The notes under the pieces are model-generated. The model saw nothing but the letters and a program-made list of their open reading frames with translations, was not told where the DNA came from and searched no databases. Positions 1 to 10,169 of a stretch of DNA of 64,000 bases are shown one piece after another; positions within the stretch are counted from its first letter, which is position 1, and every line of letters begins with the position of its first letter. Source of the DNA: Rotaria socialis. Taxonomy: Eukaryota > Rotifera > Eurotatoria > Philodinida > Philodinidae. Made by a program: the position numbers and the translations under genes. The stretch is taken from contig CAJNYU010001005.1 of NCBI GenBank assembly GCA_905331475.1, positions 124,001 to 188,000 of the forward strand, read 5' to 3'.

Positions 1-537
1 GAACTAGCGGTTCCGCTGAAACAAAAATAAAATTCGATTGATGTGCAAAATAATTATGGATAAAATCGATGTAGGTAAAATATTGAAATTTATATCAATA
101 GTTACATATTCACAAACAAAAATATCATGGTTAATGAAAATCAATCTTACTCAGTTACTGTCGGATCGATAGTAGTTAACGATGATGGAAATATTGATGA
201 ATGTGTATCGAACTTTTTAATTTAAAATCATTGTAAATTTTTAATAATATTCTTACTCGATACTTTACCAAATTTGTCGAACCAATACGAAGATCTAAAG
301 ATTGTAAATCATCGATGTATGAAGAAAAAAAAAGATGATTAAATTACCTGCTTTACTCTTTCGAATATTTGATGAAAGACCATTCAATTTAGAGGAAATT
401 TCATTTTGAGCTAATAGAGAATCAATTTGATAACGATTTAATAAAAGTTTTATAATAATGCAGTCACCATAATTGATTTTTGTTGACCATATCAAAGTAT
501 GGTGTAATTGAACAATAATCAAAACAACTAAATTCAT
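1..537 (-). CDS. 5' part of a possible secreted or membrane protein, runs off left edge
   Basis: I do not recognise this gene. Four exons join in phase on the minus strand: 537-348, 294-257, 212-151 and 15-1. The introns are 53, 44 and 135 bases with GT-AG ends. The ATG at 537 opens a hydrophobic stretch (MNLVVLIIVQLHHTLIW) that looks like a signal peptide. It is followed by an unremarkable soluble segment (NYGDCIIIKLLLNRYQIDSL) and a Ser/Thr-rich piece (SSIFPSSLTTIDPTVT). What is seen is an open frame that survives three splices. That it is a real gene is inference. The 44-base intron lacks a clear pyrimidine tract, so its exact ends are uncertain. The rest of the gene lies left of the window. 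Confidence 0.42.
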
Positions 538-1236
538 TCAAATCATTTATCATACAAGAAAAGGAATTTTCAAATATTTCACTATTACCAACGATATTCG
601 GTATAATAGACATGTTATTTTTTGTACTCAAAATATTCTAAAACAGAAAATTAGTACAACTATCTGGTTTTATAAATCGTTTGGTGTAATATTACCCAAA
701 TGTCTACCAGATTTATATGTGTATTGATAGTGAAATGCATTCTAACTGATAGTCTCGATAGCAACAGATGATGCCTAACAAAACATAGTGGTAATGTGAT
801 AAATATAATGAAACATTTTTACATATATTATCTCACTGTGTTTTTTTTTAGTTATAATTTATGCAATCAAACGATGGATAGAAAAACCTTATCTGTATTT
901 CGAAATATCGAATTCGTATGTATTTGTTATTATCTTCTGCTTGTGAAAGATCAGTCGTCTTTTTGAAGGATCTAAGATCATTCTTCATGTAATTAGTATT
1001 TTCTTATGAGATACAGTTACAGTATCCAGTAGTTTGTAAATCATTCGTGTGATTTGTACAAAGATATTTTTAAGCCTAGTCTAATGGTGACTTTGACATA
1101 GTTTATCATTAGTAGCTCCAATGAATTTTCTCCGAGATGTGTAACTATTTACAATATTTATTCAGAATGACTAACTTTTCAATAAGCAGAAGACTATCAC
1201 GGTATGTATTGCTGTCAGAAGGTCAGGGACGGGGGN

Positions 1237-1315
<79 letters not shown>

Positions 1316-3649
1316 CCCCCCAACTTTGGAAATTTTTGTTTCAATTTTACTCCGATTTTTGAAAAAAACTTCCCGTTTTCAAGTAACCCCCCTATATTTT
1401 TGTTGCTTCGCGCCGTCTCTGCAGAAGGTAATTCCTCCTCCCTCCCCCGCACCCCTAGAATTAATAAATTTGAATCAAAGCTGATCCTTCAAAAAAGAAA
1501 TTTTTACAGTAAAAAGAAACTGCAAACGTCGATTGATTCTCAAGATAAACACTTCAAACTATTCAGTTACATTTTTATCTTAAATTTAGTTATTCTGAAG
1601 AAATTCGATGGCTATGAAAATGAAAGCGATAGGGTTCAACGTAATATTTGCTCGCTTGTTGGATCACAAACAGAAGAATTTTTACGGGAAATTCTTTTCA
1701 ATAAATTGTACTTGTAATGTTAACGGATGTCCGTCAAATAAGTAAACATTACTTTTAAAGGATTAATTTATTTTCTTGAAAAATGAATTTCTTGTTATAT
1801 AAAAATCTCTGGTTAAAAGAATACAATCGAACGAACCGAAAAGTTTATTTTTTGAAATTAGTCTGATTTCATTTGATAGGTTGAAGTATTGAAAGTAGAT
1901 TTTGGCTTCAAGTCTCTTGTTCATAAGCTCTTATTTGATGGATTATGGCACTTTAAATGAATTTTTTGAAATATTATAATGTTTCACTCGGAGTCATATT
2001 TATAATTTATCTGCGAGGACAAATTTTGCCGAAAAGGAACTCTCAATACAATTAGTTCGTTGTGAGCGTCAGTTTTTTCAAATTTCCTTGAGTGAATTTC
2101 GCTATTTTGATGAATATCAAGCTAACAGGAACAATACTATACAATAATGCGCCTCAAACGATGATAAAACTCGTTCAATTCAATTATTAGTTACGCATGC
2201 AAAATTGTTCTTTTGAAAAAGTGCTCTGTCATCGAATTGAGGATTACAGTGAAAAGTATCAGCCAATGCCTTTAGAAGAATTCTGATTTGAGGGTGTAAA
2301 TCTATTTTCTATCATTTTTAAGTGCTGCTAGATCTAACATCCAGTACTATAATAATAAAAACTGTAATATCTGTTAGAGTTTCGAAATAGCGAACTCGTC
2401 AAAATGATTGATTATATATTGCATATCGTAATCAACTGAGACCTGTCCTATCATATGTAGGAAATGTGGTTTCTTTTAATTTTAACTTTTAAAGTAAAAA
2501 ATATAAGAAGAGTCTATGAATAGAAAACTTTCTAGCTGTAGACGACTACAATTTGTATGATCGAACATTCCTACCAAGTGATAAGAGTATTTTCTTGCTT
2601 ACTTTTTTTTAATCTAGTATCAGAGTATTATGGCAGAAGTAAAGAGTTTTCAATCGGACACATAATTTATTCAAGATTGAATGAAATATTTTGATCGAGT
2701 TTTTTTAAAGTTTGATGAAGCCTGAAAATTTCCACAAAAAAGTATAGAATATCAGAGCTTTTATATTGTTCAATACAACTGTAACTACTACAGACGTTCC
2801 AATAGCACAAAAATAGTTAGAAGTTAGACTTTGACAGATCTAATTATATCCTGTTATTGAGTTTAGAAATTGTCCCAAGAAAACGATTCAGTTAGATCTA
2901 AAAGATGTTCATCATTTTGTCTTAACAGAAGCTGTCCAAGTTTTTTAAATTATGACTTAAGTTGACGTTTGTTTTGAACTTTGCGTCCTGGTTATGATTT
3001 CGAGGTAGCAGCCGCAAAGCATTGACATCATTTAGAAAGCAGCCATTTGGAGAAGTTAAAGAACTTCTTCCGTGTGCTTGACAACAGCTCGTTTATTGTA
3101 TAGAATTGCTGAAGAGATGTGCTGATAAGAGAAACTCTTTTGCATAGATTTGAATGTAAAGAAACTCATGTGAACTAAAATTATCAAAATAAAATCAATC
3201 TCTGCTTTTGTAATAATCTTTCACTATAAAATTACAATATTATCGTAATCTTCATAAATAATTTCATTAGTCAGACGTATAAATGCATCGGAATTGAAAA
3301 AGTAATAAAAGAAATCATTTCATGGTACTCAAATCTACAATAAACAAATCAATCGTATAGTTAACAAAGAATTGAGCTTCTACATGATTAATCTATGAAT
3401 GGTAGATACAAAACTAGTGATGAAATCATACAGTAACTGCAAGAAGAACCCAAACTGTCTCTCGAATGGATACTTATTTCATTTCAATATTTTTTGTTCA
3501 TACCAATGTACGTATTCTATTCATAAACAAAGCACTTAGTGATATTTCAAATGTTTGAAAAAAGTTAATTTTTCCTTTTCCTTTTCATTTCCACTGCTAT
3601 AAATCTGACACAAGAAAGAAAAGAAATCTGATGTTTCCAATATCGTATT
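538..3649. other. Gene-poor stretch
   Basis: I see no coding region with domain content or a convincing exon chain here. The only longer open frames overlap the C homopolymer and are artefacts of it. The stretch is AT-rich with no tRNA-like or clear tandem structure beyond the homopolymer. Confidence 0.5.
1231..1321. repeat. Poly-G/N/poly-C homopolymer, likely assembly artefact
   Basis: Five G, one N, then about 76 C, a T and eight C. The N directly beside the homopolymer and the switch from G to C suggest a collapsed or mis-joined tract, not reliable sequence. The Pro- and Gly-run open frames across it should not be annotated. Confidence 0.8.
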
Positions 3650-4666
3650 TTATTTGAATAATTTTTGTTTCAAAGATTTATATTTCATTATACTTAAATA
3701 CACAAATGGTGCTACAATAATAGATATTTTAGCAATAAAAGCGCTTATTGTTATTAAAACAGAATGTTGAAAAATAAATTTGACATCTAATAATTGTAAA
3801 ACTGCAATAATTGAATAGGGTGTCCATGCTATTAAATAACTGCTGACAAGAAAAATAGCACCTCTTAGAAATCGATAATCTGCTCGAAGATATTTTCTAT
3901 ATGAAGCTTTTTTTGCACAATATTTATAAAGATAAGCTTTCTCAAAGCCATTCGATTGTTGACTATTCTTCATTGAATCTTGCTGATATGAAAACTGTTG
4001 AACTGACGAATTTGAATAATGTTTTGAATAAATATGTCGAACAATTAAATTAGCTCGTAGATTGACAAAAAGAAGCATCAATAACGAGAAAAAATACATG
4101 GCAATAAATGATGACAGTATGTATACACGGCCTACAGTTGATTTATCTTGCCAATTGATACTACAATGAAAACCAAGTCCTTCAGGTACATACGAATTAA
4201 AATAATTTAATGTTAAAGGAAATGTAAATGCAATACTTAAAAACCAACAACCAAATGTTAAACATCGATAAGATGATAGACGATCGTATGAACATAAGGA
4301 TAAATACCGATGTATTGATAGTGTCAGAAATACTAACATGCACAAACAACCAGAAAAATACGAGACAAAACCGTCGATACGACAATAAAGTTTGAAACAA
4401 TGACGATGGCATGTAAATAATTGGACAAGAACACCTGGTACACTTGTAGTGCTCACCAATATTGATGCTAAGAATAATGAAACAACAAGGCTATTTTGAC
4501 ATCGTTCAGAATATAAAAATCGTATATTCATTTTTAAACAAAAGATTGATATAGCTAAAATAACCACACCACCTATACGAGATACGATACATGGCAGATT
4601 CCATGTAATACAATGCATGGAATGAATGCATGACCATAGAGATACATTTGTTGCATTTGACTCCAT
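3650..4666 (-). CDS. Atypical opsin (retinal-binding rhodopsin-family GPCR)
   Basis: This is an intronless 338-residue seven-pass receptor. The longer frame upstream begins at GTG (4684), so I chose the ATG at 4666. An N-glycosylation-like NATNVS follows the start. Opsin hallmarks are clear. TM7 has AFIAKIS with Lys313 at the Schiff-base position (bovine K296), six residues before the NPxxY position, as expected. The second extracellular loop has YVPEG with Glu162 (bovine E181) and then Cys168, which pairs with Cys95 at the top of TM3. Asp98 sits at the bovine E113 counterion position. Several signalling motifs are altered: HRY (119-121) for D/ERY, APFVY (319-323) for NPxxY, AWTPY for CWxPY, and no clear Asn1.50 or Asp2.50. 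By family knowledge it should bind retinal. Whether it couples to a G protein or acts more like RGR, retinochrome or peropsin is open. A repeat element ends directly at its start codon. Confidence 0.85.
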   Translation of the reverse strand: MESNATNVSLWSCIHSMHCITWNLPCIVSRIGGVVILAISIFCLKMNIRFLYSERCQNSLVVSLFLASILVSTTSVPGVLVQLFTCHRHCFKLYCRIDGFVSYFSGCLCMLVFLTLSIHRYLSLCSYDRLSSYRCLTFGCWFLSIAFTFPLTLNYFNSYVPEGLGFHCSINWQDKSTVGRVYILSSFIAMYFFSLLMLLFVNLRANLIVRHIYSKHYSNSSVQQFSYQQDSMKNSQQSNGFEKAYLYKYCAKKASYRKYLRADYRFLRGAIFLVSSYLIAWTPYSIIAVLQLLDVKFIFQHSVLITISAFIAKISIIVAPFVYLSIMKYKSLKQKLFK

Positions 4667-5249
4667 TAACGTTTTGCGAAGCACGATCTGAAAGGAGCGT
4701 TGAAGTATATAAGGTAGAAATTTGGACCCCCACCCCGCAGACCGTTACAGAGAAATTAATTAATCAGTTAATTGGTTAATTAATTAATTAATTAATAATT
4801 GTTAAATTTCTCTGTAACGCTCTGTGATGCTTTCTGAATTCTCTGTAACGGCCCCGGTCGAACAGACACGATCGTATACGGAGAAATACGGTGAAATACG
4901 ACCATATACGAAGACAAAAACGATCTTCTACGATTCCTGTACATTGCACCCGTATATGATCTCCGTATTGCTCCGTACTTTACTGTATATGGTCGTATTT
5001 CTCCGTATACGACACGGTGATATACGATCGTAATACTGAGCCATGTATTACGATCAAATACGATTGTATATGGACTCCGTAAACCTCGACCTGGGGGGTC
5101 TGTGATGGTTTCTAGAGACTCCGTACGTCATAATACAGACCGTAACAGAGAAGCTCCACAGACCATCAGTGACCATGATAGACGAATTCCAGAAAAGAAG
5201 CGTCATCGTGTTTCACATTTTAATCCCACAAGGATTACGCTAACAGCTT
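4667..5249 (-). mobile_element. Copy 1 of a ~341-base non-autonomous element, interrupted
   Basis: Read on the minus strand, it starts AAGCTGTTAGCG at 5249 and ends at 4667. It matches 10829-11170 along its length. It contains repeated CTCTGTAAC/GTTACAGAG words as inverted repeats around an AT-only core (TTAATTAA words), and GTCTGTGATGG words. Without the insertion at 4853-5094 it is about 341 bases, against 342 in copy 2. It codes for nothing. Its end carries CTCCTTTCAG, which resembles a splice acceptor, and abuts the opsin ATG. Confidence 0.75.
4853..5094. mobile_element. Palindromic element A with CCAGGTCGA-type tips
   Basis: About 242 bases run from CCCGGTCGA to TCGACCTGG, inserted into copy 1 of the 341-base element. 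Copy 2 (10829-11170) gives the empty site. The inside is a foldback: 4874-4907 pairs with 4986-5010 apart from a 10-base duplication. It is built largely of ATCGTATACGG-like words. There is no coding capacity. Flanking GG on both sides could be a 2-base target duplication, but the G/C runs make this ambiguous. Confidence 0.72.
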
Positions 5250-6100
5250 GTTTTAAATAATGTTAAAAATGTAAATGAGATAGCTAGATTTTTATATAAT
5301 GTAAAGATGTGGCCATTTCTCTTTGTGTTTCTATAATTGTGTTCATTTCTCAAAGATCCATCAGGCATAAAATGTATACTTAACAAATTTCTATAGATAT
5401 AGTATGTTTAGCAGCGTCCATACTGCATCACGGCGCACTAGAGACTAATAGATTCTTCCTTAGCTTCGTCTTAATAAACAAATTATTGAGAAGTCATTGA
5501 AGCACATAAGTTGTCTCTTATAGGTTAATAATTAAGAGAAAATGATTTTTTTTATGCAACAGAGCAATCTACGCAGTTATTCCTAATGAAACTTCCGACC
5601 ATAATTTTCCCTCGATTTTGATTCACCCTTTTCATGAACTATTTTTGTCTTTAATTGGATTTTTACACTTGAGACATAATAGAATGCTAGAAACAATTTA
5701 AATGAAAGACCAATGAAAACTCATCATCAATCGCGACGAAACAAAATAGGCATAAAAAGATATTTTATGGTTTATGCAGGTCGAGTTTATCATGAAAATT
5801 TAGCTAATTTTCCAAAAAAATCATGATATAAATAACGTATTATTACTGATGAACTTAATTTGGGAAAGTCTGTGGTTAGCCATCTTAAATAAAAAAATTT
5901 TGCATGAAACATAGACATAAAAATGAGTATATATCATAATGGTATTATTTGCAATTATTTGAACTATATTTCCATATGATCTAAATAGAAATATAGCTGA
6001 ATCAAAGTCCGCCCATTTTAAAACACAGCAAAACATTTTGCGCCTCTGATTTCAGACTTTAGTGCATGAGCCTCCATTGATTCAGTGAGCTATATATATA
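5250..6100. other. Intergenic stretch between repeats
   Basis: No gene supported. A lone CAGGTCGAG word occurs near 5776 without a partner tip, so I do not call an element there. A TA run lies at 6091-6100. Confidence 0.45.
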
Positions 6101-6649
6101 TGTTGTAGGCAAAATTATAATTTCAATTTTGACTAGGCAAAATTCAAATATCTTTTTTATAGCTAAAAGAACGCGAAGAAAAAGAAATAATCTAAGTGTG
6201 AATAGGTTTTTTTTTATTTTACAGTACTTTTTAACAAACATTATTTAGTTCTAATTTTTTTTAATCCATGTTTAAGCATCCACCTCTCTTTGAATGACAT
6301 TTGGTAGAGCAGAAAACATTTTATTTTTTACATGGACATGTTTTCATCGCACAATTGCCTCGACAATTACAAGTACGTCCTGTTGTTGAACCACGAGAGT
6401 AAAGTTTTGAATTCTTTCTCTTTACTTCGTCTTTTGTCTTACTGGATTAGTCATTCATCGTACATAACAGCTGTTCTTAGTTCTGACCTACTTTTCTTAG
6501 CTGTGAGAATAACTATAGTTAAGAGAAGAAGAATAGAAAGAGAAATCGATCAACACGCAAACATTTTACTTCTTTTAACTATAAAAAAGATATTTGAATT
6601 TTGCTAGTCAAATTTCAAATTTGACTGGATTTTAATTTTGCCTACAACA
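6101..6649. mobile_element. 549-base TIR element (MITE-like)
   Basis: Ends are TGTTGTAGGC and GCCTACAACA. Terminal inverted repeats extend about 70-75 bases (6101-6170 against 6572-6649), including CAAAATTCAAATATCTTTTT. It sits in a TATATA context, consistent with TA target duplication, though the TA-rich flanks prevent certainty. The middle has no transposase. Open frames spanning the arms are short and mirror each other. It is probably a non-autonomous DNA transposon. Confidence 0.65.
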
Positions 6650-7815
6650 TATATACCTGTTATAAACGAGGTTTGAAAAAAAAAGAGAAAATAATTGGAT
6701 ATTAAAAGTAAATATGATAATTGTGTGATGATTCAAGTAGTTTTGTTGTTTTATACAAATTTTGTTAATTGTTTTACAGACAAATGTGTCACGATAGCAG
6801 GGCATTGGTTATGCAATCATGCGATGTAACGTTTTGATATCTATTAATAAATGTCGAACTTAAGAATTACACTTAATTAATCGACCACAATAAGCTCGTA
6901 TAAAGCAGAGATTTTTTTAAAATTTTGCCAAAGAATGACACTTCACGAAAATTGTTTTTAAGCGATGTTATTATGATAAACAAAAAATGACTGTGCATGG
7001 ATTCAATCATTATGAGCTTTAAATTGTTAAAATGAAACATTCAAAAACAATTTCGAGAAAGTTTACTAAGAACAATGGACAATTAGAACAGAAATGACTT
7101 TTTTTTTTATCGCTGCCAGGGTGTAGTAGAAGAATCATGACTACAGTGTTGTTCTCTCTTCTGTCAATTGAGAAAATGTAATTTATGTCAAGGACACTTA
7201 TGAACGGCATTGCATTTTATGTTCATCTAAACAAAACAAAAACGCAATTTAGTTCTTAAAGTTTTTTTTGCGGTACACGCTGATGCTGTGCTTATTCTAA
7301 AGATAGAATAAAATCAATATGTATTATCTAGCGTGTTTCAAAGTTTAATCTCAGTCACACAAAAAGAATTGATTAATTTAACTAGTTTATGTATTGTCTT
7401 TGACAGTAATCTAAATTAAAAAAATAGAATTAATTTTATAAATTGATATTGACTGTGCCACTATTCGAAAAATCATCACGATTAATCGTCAAAACAGAAG
7501 CGACCTTGATCACATGTCAATTTGACTGATGTATTCAACGTAAATCAGCTTTTCTTGCATCAATGGCATTCTTGAGTATTTTTTTTCTATTATTAGACAA
7601 GCATAAAATAAGTTCAAGAAAAACTTTGCCGTACAATGAATTGATCTCTTTCTTTTTATATACAGCGAAGCTCATCTCATCGAAGTATTAAGATACAGTG
7701 GTTGATTTGTTGCGATGAAGCATAATCCAATGAAAGTGAAAATGTATTTCATTGATTTCATATATAAACAGACTCGTATCATTGAGCCACTTTCTCTAAT
7801 TGGGAATTATAATAA
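6650..7815. other. Intergenic stretch, nothing clear
   Basis: AT-rich, with no coding chain or repeat that I can support. Confidence 0.45.
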
Positions 7816-7870
7816 AAGCTGTTAGCGCAATCCCTGTGGGATTAAAATGTGAAACACGACGAAACTTCTT
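7816..7870 (+). repeat. 55-base fragment of the 341-base element
   Basis: It matches the first ~55 bases of copy 2 (10829 onward) with a few changes: AAGCTGTTAGCG, CCCTGTGGGATTAAAATG, GAAACACGA. The match then stops. It is either a truncated copy or a solo end. Confidence 0.65.
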
Positions 7871-7907
7871 CTTATCCTAAAGATCAAATAAATTCGTATT
7901 ATAAATA

Positions 7908-8086
7908 GTGGATTGGCACATAAGTTCTGATCATTTTTTCCTGGTTCCAGTAACAGCTTTATTTTTCAACAAAGATATGGAATATCGATCAGCAATTATT
8001 GTTGATTGATGTTTCATATCTTTTTTGAAAAATAAAGTTGTTGTTGAGCAAGAAAAAGAACGCTCAGAACTTAAGTGCCAATACAA
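7908..8086. mobile_element. 179-base mariner-like MITE
   Basis: Terminal inverted repeats carry ATTGGCACATAAGTTCTGA at the left and ATTGGCACTTAAGTTCTGA on the opposite strand at the right. The inverted match continues through CTTTATTTTTCAA and AAAGATATG. TA flanks both ends (7906-7907 and 8087-8088). The TTGG...ATAAGTTC tips resemble mariner-family inverted repeats, whose target duplication is TA. No transposase is present. Confidence 0.68.
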
Positions 8087-8494
8087 TATATTTAAAATAG
8101 ATATAAATAATTTTTTTCTCATAATGGAAATTTAAAATAAAAACTTGTAACAATTTTTATCTATTGTGATACTTCATTACTTGAATAAACAGCCCTCGCA
8201 CCCACACTGTATTGTGCATGTAAATCGCACCAATCAGTGTATACATGCGATTAGCGTGAGAAAGAACCATTTAAAATTTATTCATTTCATGATATTAAAT
8301 AAAAGAGGGCCCTGTAAATTCTGCATTGGATATTGATTGGGTTCAGTATGTATGTCTTTATTTATTCTGCCGACGAAGAGGAATACAATTATATATATAT
8401 ATATATAGTAGTTTTCATATGTAGAATCAAAATATATATTTCTCACTAATCGATAAACATTCTTCTTTAAAACAAAATTAAGAGACATTCAGAC

Positions 8495-9765
8495 ATGACA
8501 CATACTCGACCTATGAAAAACTATTTTTTGGCCATTGACCACGTAAAAACGGAACTAATCGAAACAAATAATATGCAACCGTTTCAAAATAAACAAAATT
8601 TATCGTTAAAAACTACGGTACCTAGTGAAAACGATAAAATTCGAGTAAAAATTTAAATTTTAAATGGTAGAAAATAATTAGAGTTCATTTATGTTTTAGT
8701 TATTGAGTGATTTATTTGATCGTGTCACAAATGTGATGGACTTCATGGAATATCACAAAAATAGATGTTTCACGTATTACGAAGCAAATCAATACAAAGG
8801 TTAGTCGAAATCATATAAATCTGTTCTAAACTCGTACTATTATTTTAGATAGTTTACGTGATATTGAAGTATTAGACCAATATGGATATCTCGATGAATC
8901 GTTATTGCTGATAAAATAGTATGTTATTTTATTGTGTTACCCAGGTCGAGCAATCCGGCAGTATGCACCTATCGGAACCCATCCGATTTGACTGGAATCC
9001 AACAGAATTTTATCGGATCCTCAGTGTCGGATTCCTATGAATTCCAAGGAAAAACCGTTGTATCTCATCGGAAGTTCATAGGATTCGGACACTGAGAATC
9101 CGACATCGATTCCTCGACCCGGAATTCAATAGAATTGTATCGGATTGTAGGATATTTCCAGGTTCCTATCGGATCCGATATCGGATCAGTCGACCTGGGT
9201 TATTTATGCATGTTTATTTGATGTACTTTTTCACAGGATATGCACCATACATTCCCAGATCGATCAACTTGTGTCGTATACGGCCGTTTTGTATCGTGCC
9301 ATAAACGATCGTATACAGTCGGATACAGAAATATCCTACCACACTACGGTCTTTAGTAACCGTTTACGACAAGATTAATTGCAGCCGTAATACGGTGCAT
9401 ACCAAAACGTCAAGTTATGGCCATTTACGGTGAGAAACGGCAGTATACGTTAACGTTTCTGGTAGCTGTAGTGCTCGACCTTGGTTGTCATATTGGAGAA
9501 GTTCGCAGTACTATTTTGAATTCTCTCAATGTTGAAAGTAAGTCACCATATCCATCATGATAGATACACTTAACAGTATTTGTTTTAGTGGTAAACAACC
9601 GTGATGCAGCTATTAATATATTAACTTGTATAAGTGAAGAAAAAGTGAACAAGTTGATTCAGCGTAAGTTTCAACATATGTCCTATAATGATTATTTAAA
9701 GAAATTTCTATTTTTTAGGTACTTCTAATAATCGTCTAACGAAGAAAATTAAACGTTTAAATTAA
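8495..9765 (+). CDS. Small spliced gene of unknown function, probably disrupted by two insertions
   Basis: I do not recognise the family. Exons in phase are 8495-8644 (MTHTRPMKNYFLAIDHV...), 8700-8799 (LLSDLFDRVTNVMDFMEYH...) and 8849-8918 (DSLRDIEVLDQYGYLDESLL). After a gap come about 9485-9537 (HIGEVRSTILNSLNVE), 9589-9663 (NNRDAAINILTCISEEKVNK) and 9719-9765 (ending KKIKRLN, TAA). The introns of 55, 49, 51 and 55 bases are typical for this window. Between exon 3 and the 9485 exon lie palindromic elements B and C. The obvious acceptor at about 9234 would create TAG after the phase-2 donor at 8919, and element C breaks the following exon. A weaker upstream donor would avoid that stop. The AAINIL pattern is faintly UBA-like, which is not enough for a call. 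It may be a broken gene. Confidence 0.5.
8940..9199. mobile_element. Palindromic element B with CCAGGTCGA tips
   Basis: Perfect inverted tips ACCCAGGTCGA (8939-8949) and TCGACCTGGGT (9190-9200). GTTA lies on both sides if one extra C is counted in the element. The inside folds back: 9020-9041 pairs with 9075-9096 nearly perfectly. It is rich in ATCGGATCC/GGATTCCTAT-like words. No coding capacity. It lies in what should be an intron of the small gene. Confidence 0.72.
9254..9484. mobile_element. Palindromic element C with degenerate tips
   Basis: Tips CCCAGATCGA (9254) and TCGACCTTGG (9484) are one or two changes away from the A, B and D tips. The interior repeats CGTATACGG and AAACGG-like words and partly folds back (about 9264-9302 against 9416-9450). 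It begins only 54 bases after element B and appears to interrupt exon sequence of the small gene. Confidence 0.6.
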
Positions 9766-10169
9766 GAAGAGAAATAAGTTGTCGCCGATGTATGTTGCTC
9801 GTAAACATTTGATAATTTTTTTTGTTATTCTTGGCTTCTATTTTTTCTCTTATTGTTATATAATTTAATGCTTGTTTATTGTGATTGTATAGAACTAATG
9901 TATGAATGTATTGTTATCAAGGCTTGGTACGTATATAATAGTTTAACGTCAAAAGAATCATTATCGTTGTAATAAAAATCATTTGATATTCATAAATTTA
10001 TCATAGAAAACATTGAAATTAATGAAGAGATATAAAACCTTGATATTATATTCAACATGACATTTTCGTTTTCGGTTAGCCACTACACTTCAAATCGAAA
10101 AAGTGAAGAAGATTTCTTTTTAGTTTGGACAAACAATGAATGGGAATTTTTCACCTTCATCCTTATTTA

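Noticed and set aside
1137-1717. Open frames across the poly-C tract
   Set aside because: They owe their length to Pro or Gly runs from the homopolymer and contain an N. There is no domain or splice support.
4667-4684. Upstream GTG start for the opsin (six extra residues)
   Set aside because: It is not an ATG and lies inside the repeat element. The ATG at 4666 is the better start.
5776-5785. CAGGTCGAG word as a fifth palindromic element
   Set aside because: No matching right tip or foldback interior lies within 400 bases.
9230-9250. Acceptor CACAG at about 9234 as the clean next exon of the small gene
   Set aside because: With the strong donor at 8919 it makes an immediate TAG. Only a weak upstream donor avoids this, so the join is left open.
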